Positions 1 through 16,618 of a stretch of DNA of 49,456 nt are shown one piece after another (position 1 is the stretch's first letter; every line of letters starts with the position of its first letter). The notes beneath the pieces are model-generated. The model searched no databases. It worked only from the letters and a program-made list of their open reading frames with translations, and was not told where the DNA came from. The stretch is from Zygnema circumcarinatum (Eukaryota > Streptophyta > Zygnematophyceae > Zygnematales > Zygnemataceae): positions 821,542 to 870,997 of the forward strand of contig CM074821.1 in the NCBI GenBank assembly GCA_037447605.1, written 5' to 3'. A program made the translations under genes and the position numbers.

Positions 1-265
1 ACTCAGTGGAACTGAAACTCAGCTTTAACAGCTTAAATCTCTTTGGTTTGCAAAAGCCAAGACCTCCGGTTGGAAGCAACGCTCTTCATTCCTCGCTCTC
101 ATTCTTCACTCCAGCATCAAAGCTAAACTTAAAAAAAGAAAAACTTTATCAAGCTGTGTAGTTATTAGCTTGATAACTCCAGGAAGACAAGTATGTCTTT
201 CCTAATGTTCACTTGAAAACGGGCTCTTTTCCTACAGAGCAGTAGTGGGAGAAGTGATCAAACAC

Positions 266-1334
266 CTTGTGTAGACTGAGCGTTCCACCTCATCAGTCAA
301 CATCTGCCATACACAAAGCAATAGACGTCAGAAGGTTGCACTCCGTCATGAGGCCTTTTAGGGGTAAAATTTTCAGACTACTAACAATTTTCATGATATC
401 GTTAAATTTTACCGTTTTGGAAATATCTGAGGTGTGCCATTGATTGGAAATAGTTTGAGTACCTCGTATGCTTGAAGGAGGCGCTGGGTGATCGCATTTG
501 CGTCACTCTTTCCCACATATACATCCGGATGAAACTCTTTTACCTGGGGCCAAAAAGGCTTAAGCGTCAAGTCCATTATCTCCTAGCAGCTACAAGTACA
601 GAAGCATATAGAAACGCATCTCTACTGTGCGTTAAAGAGACAGTGCGTCCTGACGCTCGAAGTCTCACAAATCTATGATCTACATTTTATGCCCAAAGGA
701 GCAGGAATACCTTTAACGCTAGGTCTAGAAATAATGTAGTTGGTGAACGAATGCATACATATGGATCTGAACTCCATCAAATGAGTGCGTACCAGCTGAC
801 CTTAGCGCGAAATGCGGCCTTTATATCTTCGGAAGTAGCATCTTCCCTCACTCCGAGGACTTGATAAGGATCTGCTTGTCTCAGCCATGCTGGACTGCCT
901 GCTTCCCACTCTGAACTTGACTCTCCCGGCACATTACTAGCCTGAACTCTAACCCTCACTTTCCTTTTTCTCCCCCAAAAGCTGCAGCACTTGAATCCCA
1001 TCTGCTTCACAAACATAGACTGAAAGGATATCCCGAATGAAAAGTAATGCGGAACGCGAGGAAGCAGAACAAGCTTTCTCTCGTAACTTCTATCAAACCC
1101 TGAAACTGAACCATTGAGCATATACCGAGCACCATATGATAAATCATAATGCGGGTAAAAGCGATATCTATTTGATATTCTTCTCATTGCGCCGTGGAAG
1201 GTAGGAGAACAATTAGGGTTACAGATGCTTCTCAAGCAACTAGAGTTACCAAACAGCTCAGAGGTTGTAGGCTGCTGCTGCTTCCCGCCATCAGAAACGA
1301 CCTTCACGCTGCCGCAGGTCGACAAAGCAGCCAT
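266..1334 (-). CDS. J-domain (DnaJ-like) protein, plastid-type N-terminus, first three exons
   Basis: J-domain proteins deliver substrates to HSP70 and stimulate its ATPase. Exons read 1334-801, 543-463 and 303-266; the gene continues off the left edge. Codon phase is continuous (534 nt, 81 nt, then 38 nt ending in a 2-nt overhang) and introns are GT-AG. The J domain begins at residue 155 with DPYQVLGV, runs through DIKAAFRAK, and the diagnostic HPD sits at residues 183-185 in exon 2; exon 3 adds LTDEVERSVY, matching the end of helix III. The 150 residues before it are rich in Ser, Arg and basic residues with few acids, as in a chloroplast transit region (inference). The ATG at 1334 was chosen because the upstream in-frame part looks like promoter DNA. 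The divergent neighbour is a plastid HSP70, which suggests a chaperone pair. The specific J-protein subfamily is not identified. Confidence 0.85.
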
Positions 1335-2237
1335 GGCGGCTCGAGGCCTCCTCCTCCTCCTCTGCTGCAACCATTCACTCCCAGCTGGAAGCCATGGCTG
1401 GACCTTTCGTGCAGGAAAGAGAGGGGCGGCGTCCACGTCAGATGTCAAGAGCGACGTGGCGCAATATAATTGGCCGTTTCTGCCACGTGGCAAATAACTG
1501 CGTGCGCTCGTCGTCCGGTTTATAGAAACTTGAAACCAGGTGACGGGCAGGTTTGTCGGAAACAAAATGGGGTATATCTGCTGGACTGCCAAAACTTTTT
1601 TTCTCCTAGTTTGCACGTGTCGACCACGGATTGGAGAGTTGAAGGTTTAATTAAAATTCTTAAAGGTTCGAAAGCTCGAATGAAAAAACCGGGACGGGTT
1701 TTTTGGAAAAAACTTGGGCGGGGCCGTTCGAGGCTCGAGCGCCCGCCGACAAATCCAACGCCGACTTGGGCTGAACGCTTTCCGCGAGAGCGACGGCGGA
1801 TCCTGGAGCGACACGTGGCAGTCTACTTGGAAGTCTTGCTGGGCCAGTGGCCAATCATAGGGGTGATAACTGCCATGTAGACATAAAATATGATGACGTG
1901 GCGTCCTTGCCACTTGTCAGCTCCCCCTGGACACCCCTTTCTGGAAAGCTCTGGCAGCGACCTCTCAGGGCTTCTCTCAAGAGATAAAGAAGCCATGGAC
2001 TGAAGCTTCAGACCGTTCGAAGAGATATCAAGCCGGCGGAAATTTTTCAATTCTTGATATTCGCAATTCGTACACTTTAAAAAGGGAATAAAAGGTGTAT
2101 TGGGCGAGTATCTTGGCGGTTTTCCTGTCTGTTTTTTGCTGGAGTTTTGGAGTTCTTAGCTGTTTGGATTCCTGAGAGAATTCAAGCTCCTTTCCAATAT
2201 ATCACTGAAGAAAGGAGGTTTTGGTGTCAATAGGGCG
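1335..2237. promoter_or_regulatory. Shared upstream region of the divergent J-protein and HSP70 genes
   Basis: About 900 bp separates the two start codons. It holds GACGTGGC at 1453-1460, ATTGGCC at 1469-1475, the palindromic G-box GCCACGTGGC at 1482-1491, ACACGTGGCA at 1811-1820 and a CCAAT box at about 1850. GAAGCTTC at 2002-2009 fits the heat-shock-element core GAAnnTTC and is followed by TTCGAAGAG. An A/T-rich stretch at about 2076-2098 (AAAAAGGGAATAAAAGG) is the likely TATA region for HSP70. The site readings are direct; heat induction is inference. Confidence 0.6.
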
Positions 2238-7927
<5,690 letters not shown>

Positions 7928-8743
7928 TGTGAAGGTGGCGTCGTGATGTTGGGCATGATGGCACGTGTGGGTGGGGTTGAGCTAGAGATTCTCAGGGACG
8001 AGGGGGGGAAGGGGGGAGAAGAGGGGGAGAAGAGGGGGAAAGAGGCTGCTAGATGAGGAGATTTCGCTTGTTCATAGGGAAGAGTGGAAATTTCTGACCG
8101 CGTTGTTAGTTACCGCGTTAGAGTTTTGTTTTCAACAGCAGAGTGATCAAGATAGCTTTGACGTACGACCACTGTCCTGACCCCCGTAGAGGGAGAGGGA
8201 ACGGCCGAATAATGAACTAGCAAGGTGTGGAGGGCACGTAGATAGACTTACGTTTCAATTTTGTTTGCTTCAATTTCTGTACATAATGTAAATTGTGTAT
8301 GAGAAAGAGAGAGAGAGGAGAAGATCTGTTACATGATCATCATTTACAATTAGTGATAGTGAACTTTATGAAAAATAGTTGCAAGGATTGTTGGCGTTTT
8401 GGGACGTTTTGTAGTGCAAATGTCGTGTCGCTTTTAGTGAATGATTTGTAGCTCCGTAGGAAGTGTGATTCTCAGCGTGCCAGGCAGTGAATGTGGTCCA
8501 AATCCGGTCCAGGTTCAGCGTGGCAGGCGGTGAATCTGCCCAGTATCCCCACCTCTTGGAGAGAAACTCTGAAACCCTACAGAAATCTCAGCCCGAAAAT
8601 GAGGAAGCTGCTTACATCAAAATTAAAGGCAAAGTTACATGTACCTGACCTGCTTGAATTCCATTTGAATTCAAATCTAATTGTAACGGATACTTGCATA
8701 GAAACCCTCACTGCGCCATTTTGACGCCATAAAGAACCCCTCT
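7928..8743. other. 3' flank between the convergent HSP70 and MurJ genes
   Basis: No convincing coding sequence. It starts with the HSP70 3' UTR, contains a purine-rich patch at about 8000-8045 and a GA run at about 8301-8318, then AT-richer sequence up to the MurJ stop codon read on the other strand. HSP70 and MurJ are tail-to-tail. Confidence 0.6.
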
Positions 8744-11700
8744 CTATCTACCGCCCATCATCACCTTCAATTGCCGCCGGTGGAAAAACTCCGAAATTTT
8801 GCGCCACACATGCTCGGCCTCGGGCAGCCGCAAAAAAAATATTGTTGCCGCGAAGACGAGCAGCCCCGTGAGCCCCGCCAGACCCACAACGGAAGTTTCC
8901 ATGACCCAGTTCAGTCTGCACGGACCAACAAAACGGAATGTTTCGTTCCATGTTGATTTTGTATCTCATGGAACGGCAACTGGACCGTTCAACTGAATTG
9001 TTCCACAAGGAAACCGTCTAGAGCTACTGGAAGTAACTGCCACATGGAATACAAGTCTTGCACAGTTTCTTTCGCATTGACACTCAAATCTTTTGCCCAC
9101 TGAATATGAAAATTTCAAGTTCTGTGCTATTAGGGTTTTGACAGTTCTACGGATTACCAACAGGTCCTCGGATTTCAGAGATTCTATGACTTTGAAAAAC
9201 CGAATCATAACCCTAAAAGCTCTCAAAAGAGGAGAAGGGAGGAAGAAAATGAGTGGAATTGTTCACCTGGCGGAAGCCATCATTTCCCAACTCCAAAGTG
9301 CCGATGTTATTGATGAGAGAAATCTGAAGGTGAGGTGAGTGCAGAGAGCTGAAAGGAGACCTCCTCTCACAACTACCGAGATCGGCTGTACCCACTCTCG
9401 CATGTTAAGGCCTGCCACGAACAAAGGAAGGTGCACAAGTTTACATGTTTAACATTAGAGCAATTTTTTTTCAGAAACATTAGGGAGGAGAATTAGCTCA
9501 CTCTTGAGCTTGAGAATAGCTCTGTTGAGGATAGTTAGGCTCTTGAAAACCTCAACAAAGATAGAAGACTGAAAAGTCATTGTTATAGTTTCCTTGTTTT
9601 CTCCCCCCCACAATCTGCTGCTGCTTTTGGGACATCTCCTCTCTCCCTTCAATCACACTCACCCCTCGCCTTCCCCCCTTATTCCTCTCTCCCCCACTAC
9701 CCCTCCTCCCACTCCCCCGCTCTCCCAATCTTCCCTTCCCTATCCTCTCCCTCCCTCTCCCTCCCTCTCCCTCTTACCCCCCTCCGCCCCCCTCACAAAC
9801 TCCAAACCACCCCCTCTCCAAAAGCAGCCTAACCTAAGGTCTACAACACAATCCACATGGAACAGCGTTCACCTGAGAGCCGTTTGGACAAAATTCCGAG
9901 CAACGCAACTGCAGAAATTATGTTGACAAAGAACGTGGCACAGACGAGGCCCTCCGCCCCAAGGCTCAGTTTGCGGACAAGGAGCCAATCCAGAACTGCG
10001 TTGGACGCAATAGCGGCAACGCTCACATAGAACGGCGTTTGGCCATCTCCCAACGCATAGAACACCCGTACGAGCACATCTCTCACGAGGTAAGCGCTTG
10101 CCCCGACCACATCTGGAGGGAGGAGAGGAGAGGGGGGCGGGAGGTGGGAGAGAGAGAGAGGGAGAGAGAGGGGAGATGAATAGTGGGGAGGGCGAGAGGG
10201 GCGAGATTGAAGGGGAGAGAGTGGGGGGGGGGGGGAGGGAGGAGGAGAGGGAAGGGAATGAGAGGAGAAAGGGGCGAAAGAGGGAGAAAAGCAGAGGAAA
10301 GGCTTAAAGCGATTTTTTATATTGATAGTTTCTTTGGGTCAGTCAGCCAGTGCATAATTGATGCATCACTTTAACGTCTTTTACTCTCCTTCCCCTCTCA
10401 CTCTCTCTCCCCGCTCCCTCCCCTTCCCTTTCTCGTCCTCCCTTCTTTATCTCCCCACTCTTCCGCCTCTCTCTCCCCTCCTTTCCTACTCCTCTCCCTG
10501 ATCTCTCTCTCTCTCCCTCACTCTCAAACCCCTTTTTCCGATCACTCCCTCCTGTTCCTTTCTCCACCATCTCCCCCTTCGCCCTCCTCTCCCACCTTCA
10601 CTCGTTCCCTCTCTCTCTCCCTCCCACTCTCCCTCCCCCTCCCCCCCCACCCCTCCTCCCTCCCACCTCCGCCCTTCCCCCCCNNNNNNNNNNGGAGGGA
10701 GGGAGGGAGGGGAGAGAGGGAGAGGAGGGAGGGATGGGAGGGAAGGAGGGGAGGGAGGGGAGGGAGGGGAGGGTGGGGAGGGAGGGGAGAGAGGGGAGGG
10801 AGGGAGGGATTTGCTGAATTGGGGACGTTTACAAGGCATACATTTGCAGGCCTTGCATCACTTTCACCTCTGCCGCTTTCTGAGAAGTTTCAAACTCTGA
10901 AGACTTGAGAGCTACAAGAGAGAGAGAGAGAGAAAGCGAGAGTTACCGCGGAAATGACGATGCCTTGTCGTATTCGAACCTTCAGCTCGTCCCACTGCTC
11001 GGCCTGCACCACTCCTCGCCTCCAAACTTGCTCACAGGTTTAGGGCATGAAACCCAGTACTCAATTATCCATAAAAGGTGCATCCAAAAGGAATTATTTA
11101 GGGTTCAAGTGCAGTTCTTGCAATGTCAAGATAAACTGAAATGGATTTTAAAACTTTAAAACTTTTAAATTTTTTGGAATTGTTACCTGTGCGAGACGCG
11201 CATAGAGAGGGAGGATGGGGACAAGCAGAGAGGTGGAGAGAATGCCAAGTGGGGCCATCACAAGGAGGTTCGCATCTGCATAAGAAAACTCCTCCTTCAG
11301 CTCAACCTCAAGTCCTAAAAAAAAAATAATGAAAAAGATAAAAAATGCTAAAGATTTTAAAAATTCTATCGGTCCTGAAAGTCTGAAGGTCTGAAATCCG
11401 CGATGGAAACTAAAAAACGAACTAAAAACGTGAATTTCTGGAGTGAGTGGCTGAAGCTCTGAAATTGCAAAAGAGCTGGAAATGCTACTGAAAATCCGAA
11501 GACAGACTGAAATCCCTAGAGGCCCTGAAAAGTTCTGAAGTTCGAGAAAAGCAGATTTCTATTAAAATGGACAAAGCTACAGCGTTTAGAAAATGCGCAA
11601 AGCACAGTCAAGCAACCTGCTTGCTGCGCTGAATGCAAAAACCTTGTAATCCTTGTGTGTGTGCGTGCGTGTGTGAGAGAGAGAGTGAGAGAAAACGAGA

Positions 11701-14036
11701 GGGAGGGAGAGAGAGAGAGACGGGAGGAGGAGGGAGATGGGGAGGGGGAGAGAGAGAGAGAGAGAGAGAGGGAGAAAGAGAGAGAGATAAGGGAGAGAGA
11801 GAGAGAGAGGGAGGGAAAGCGAGTGGGAGAGAGAGAAGGGGAGGGCGAGCGAGGGGGAGAGAGAGAGAGGGGGAGGGACAGAGAGAGAGAGGGAGAGAGA
11901 TGTGTACAGCCAAGAGCAGCCGCTGCACTGGGGAGGAAAGAGGCAAAGTAGAGGTCGGTGTAGGTGGCTATTTGCAACATTCCTGAGCCGATGCTCGCCG
12001 GCAGGAGAATGCGCATAACCTGTGCGGGTTTAGGGTTCAGAAAGGAGGGCAGAGGAAACTAACTGCTTTTGAGCAAAAATCTCAGTTTACGCGAGTGACA
12101 GGGTTCAGACATTGGGTGGAGAAATGGTTGACTTCTATTAACAGGGCTTCAAGGTTCAACTCCCATGTTTTTGTTAACCACTTCATGGGTTTTAGTGTTA
12201 GTAAGAAACCGTGACTTGACTTGGTTTACATAATAACTTAAGGGTGTTGCTTTATGCATTCAAGTTTGTACATTTTCTATGTATTTTCTCGCACAAGTCC
12301 ATTATAGAGCCCCACCTCCGCAAGCCCCTTATCATCTCTCCAATCCCTCCATTCCCATATTCTTTCGCGATGTCTCCTTTCCGTCCTCCTCTGCACAAAA
12401 ACCTGAATTCAAAGAGCATGGAAAATCATTCCTTTTCAGTTTTTACTACTATAGTCATTTTTTTTTTGGAGGAATTTGGAAGATTTGGGATATTCAGGTT
12501 AGAGATCTTGAATGGTTTGGGCTCCCTTAGGGTCTCTAGAATGTTTCATTTTTAGGGTTTTTAGGGTTATTATATAAAGTGATATAATATGCATGTATAC
12601 TCTCTCCCTAGGGAGTATGCCAAGAGCAGTTTTCCCCTCTTTCTTCAAACAGATCCAAAAACAAAGCTATTATAGATATCCGTAAAATCCCAGTTCAAAA
12701 GATGTTACTTCCTTGTCTGCTTAACTGAACCCAACTGACATAGATTCGGCTGCAAATTTCTGTGGTGCATACATCTGATGCAGATGTACGTTATCTTGAA
12801 AACACTTGATTCCAATTAGACCTTCATTTCTATAATGAAATTTTCCATTTCTACTAGTAAAGAAAAATTTTCCATTTCCCACCTGACTTAGCCACTGCAA
12901 CATCGCGCCAACTGTCATACCTCCGGCGAGAATCAACCCGCCTGCAAACTTCATACTTCATCAGAAAAATCCAAATCTCTGTACGGATTAGGGTTTAGTG
13001 GTACGGATCAGCTTCATAAGGTTCTTCCAGGCTTTCAAGTTATGTGTAGAGTCTCTCATCTGATCTGTTCTCTCATGGGCATGATGATGGGAGGGCTGGG
13101 ATGCATGCATGCATGCATGCATGTATGGATGTATGCTCTCATGCCTGCCATGAAGCTGCGAGGACTGGAGACATCCGCTCCATAACGCCACATGTGAACG
13201 GCCACCTTCACATACAAACACATGGAAACACATGGAAGAAGACTGAGACAAATGAGAGCGTGGGAAAGAAAGGTCGAAAAGGAGCGCAGGAGGGAGGGAG
13301 GGGGAGAGGGAGAGAGAGTGGGAAAGAGAGGAAAAGAGAGAGATAAGAATAGTAGTGGAAGAGAGAGTGAACTCACTCCCAGCAGAACAGTGAGAGAGGA
13401 GAGAGAGGGGCTCAGAGAGGGCAGCGCATAGACCTGTGCAGCGCTGCACCCGCTTGCTGCCAACACCAAGTCAAAACAGGGTTGGAGGGGTTTAAGAGCT
13501 GCAGGGTTCAGGGATTCAGGATCAAAACTTAAGCATCCAATTCGTCTATTCTGTCTGCTGCTGAATTCTTACTGGTGGAATCTCTCAGTCGAGGAACGCA
13601 GAAGAAAAGCCAAAAAATGATCTTTCCCAGTGGGTTTTTAGGGTCTTTAGGGATTTTGGAGACTTCATCTGTGAAGTACGACGCTTTCAATTGAACTAAG
13701 GCGGAGACATTCATGTGATAAGAACGCATAGCAACTGTGTTTGTACATTTCAAAACGTTTAGAAAAGCATATGTCTTTTCAGTAATGCAGGCACAGGGTA
13801 AAATGGACGTTGGTAGTCCATTGAATATGGAGGGAGAGTTGACTTTCATAGTGGGTGCGAGAGCGGGGAGAGAGAGAGAGAGAGATGGGACTGGGAGACA
13901 AGGGGAGAGCGAAGGGAGGTCGATGATGGGACGAAGAGTGGGTGTGGCAAAGGAGAGAAGCGGTAAACGATGCTACAAGATGGGGATTGAGGGAGGGAAC
14001 GAGGGCTGTTGGGTGGAGGGTGGGAAGGGGGGAGGG

Positions 14037-14104
<68 letters not shown>

Positions 14105-15569
14105 GAGAGAGAGGCCCACTTGAGGCTGCCGAAGCCGACTCCAATGAGTGCCGCGAGCAGGACGCAGGGCGCCATAATACGAAGCTGGTCCGGACCAGGT
14201 TCGGACAAGCCCCGAGCCACATTAGGGTTTTAGGGTTGTCGGGTTTTAGGGTTTTAGGGTTGTAGCATGTTAGGGTTGTGGGGTTTTCTGCGACAGCCGG
14301 AAATGGAAACTGCATCCTTCTCGCTCCTTTTCCCATCCTCTAAGAGCTCCCTAAAAACCCTAAAAAATCCTGCATCCCCTCAAACCCTGTCAACCTATAA
14401 ACCCTAAAAAAGCCCTAAAACCCTTAACGGCAGGGGCTCGGCCCTTTGTCGGACACGTGGCAGCACCTGATTGGCGGCGATGGCGCGCGCGAGGAGGCCC
14501 TCTCCAGTCGCCGCTGCGAGCCTGCGCGTTCAGTGCAACGGTCAGTTCAACTGAACGGAATGAAACGGAACGGAACAGAGGGGGACTGAACAGGACAGAC
14601 AGAAGGGAGAGGAAGGAGAGGAACTGAATCGAACTGAACTGAATTGAACTGAACTGAACTGAACTGAACTGATCTGAACTGAACTGAACTGAACTGAATT
14701 GAACTGAACTGAACTGAACTGAATTGAACTGAACTGGACTGAACTGAACTGAACTGAATTGAACTAAACTGAACTGTGCTGAGCTTAACTGTGGAAAATA
14801 AGAGAAAGAGGAAGGAAAAGACAGAAGCTGCTTCTGATTTACAAACATGTGTTATAGCAAGTATAAAACGCTACTTGTGGGAGGAAAAAACAAAAAACCA
14901 AAAATTGTGACTGTGACTTCAATATGGAAAAAGAGAGTGTCCACATAAATTTAAAAATCTGAATTAGCTTTTATGATGGCGTGAACAGATTGGGGTCCTC
15001 AGGGAGCGGAGTGGAGAGATATTCGGACATGAGTGAAGTGAAGAATGTAAGTTTTCTCTGATTAAAAAAAGCTCTTCCTGAAAAATCTGCCAGCGAGGCA
15101 GCTTCCATATATTAGGGAGAGAAGGGGCTTTAAGGACCGCTTACCCGGGGGCCAAAATGTCGATGATGGCAGGGGCAAATGCAAACACAGCGAGGGAGAG
15201 AAAGAAAAAGACCTGCGGAGAGAGAGAGAGAGGGGGGGTGAGAGAGAGAGAGCGCGAGAGAGAGAGAGAGAGAGAGAATCATCAGCAGGGTCCTTAGCAG
15301 AAACCATGGAGAAGGAGAGAGGGATGGTGGGAAGGTGTGGAGGGAGAGAGGAAATTCAGAGAAAAGGAGATATACGCATACAGGCACACATAGGGAGAGA
15401 CGGCAGTAGAGGGAGAGAGTAGACGGGAGTAGGAAGAAACGAGAGAAAGAGAGAGGGAGGACAAAGTATAATGGGAGAGAAGGAAAGGGAGAGGAAAACT
15501 GAGAGATTCCAGAAAAGAGACAGATATAGCCATCAGCAGAACTCACGCAAACTCTTGTTTTCTCTCTTC

Positions 15570-15648
<79 letters not shown>

Positions 15649-16573
15649 TCTCCCTCTCTCCCTCTCTCTCTATTCCCCTCTCCTACACTGCCTCCCTCAG
15701 CCTATACTCTTCTCGCTCTTCCTCCCCTACCTGCCTCCCGCTCTCTCCCTTCCCCCCCTGCCCTGTGAGGAGTGCTCTCTCACCAGCCCCACTAGCAACC
15801 CAACGCGCTCAACAAGGGCCTCTCCCTCCTCCCGCGATCGCTTGCTGCTCGCATAACAAAGAGAGAATTGGAGAATTCGAGCTTAAGAAAGGAATCAATT
15901 AGTCTTATTTGGATATGGATATGGACATGCTTTCTTTCTGCCTGCTTGCTACTTCCGTTCTGTTCCAGCTTCTTCAGCATAGAACTGAAAGCCTTAAATC
16001 CCAAACAAAGATAGGAGAAAGTCTATTTGGAAAACATCCTCAAGTGTGAACCAATCGTGGGCATGTGCAATGTGATAAGAATGCAAGATCCTTGTAATCC
16101 TTGTGTGTGTGCGTGAGTGTGTGTGTGAGAGAGAGAGAGAACGAGAGAGAGGGAGAGAGGGAGACGGAGGAGAGAGAGGGGGAGGGCGAGGGAGAGAGAG
16201 AGGGAGAAAGAGAGAGAGATAATGGGGAGAGAGAGAGGGGGAGGGAAAGCGAGAGGGAGAGAGAGAGGGGGAGGGAAAGAAAGTCTTAAGTAATCATTGG
16301 TCTGTTTGTAACCACATTATAGAGGCACATGCATCCACATGTTGGAGCCATAATGTTGTACCTCAATACGGAAGTGATGGCACTATGAAATGGTCCGTTC
16401 ACACCTAACAACGTGCACAAGAAGTTCTTCAAGATTAGAGAACAATACAAAGAGTCTCCTTCTTTTGCAACTGACCTCGAGTTCATACATTTTAGCTAAG
16501 GGTCCAAAAACTACGATGTTCAAAAGTAGACCAGGGGTCGACAAAAGTTGGAGTAATTCAATGAGTGCAAAGG

Positions 16574-16618
<45 letters not shown>

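Noticed and set aside
9455-9652. Possible extra MurJ exon (SSIFVEVFKSLTILNRAIL)
   Set aside because: Its phase gives an immediate stop when joined to exon 17, and it shows no family motif.
10343-10570. VKVMHQ-like fragment resembling the tentative MurJ exon at 10833-10903
   Set aside because: Only about 11 nt are shared and no splice sites frame it; treated as chance.
11516-12016. Ser/Leu-rich long frames over CT runs (also at 13.8-14.3, 15.1-15.9 and 16.1 kb)
   Set aside because: Microsatellite translation; only the short splice-bounded parts match MurJ.
16450-16570. Hydrophobic minus-strand stretch (ELLQLLSTPGLLLNIVV) between MurJ exons 4 and 5
   Set aside because: Exons 4 and 5 already join in phase to give the continuous family motif LLGGVNGPFHSA, so this stretch is intronic.
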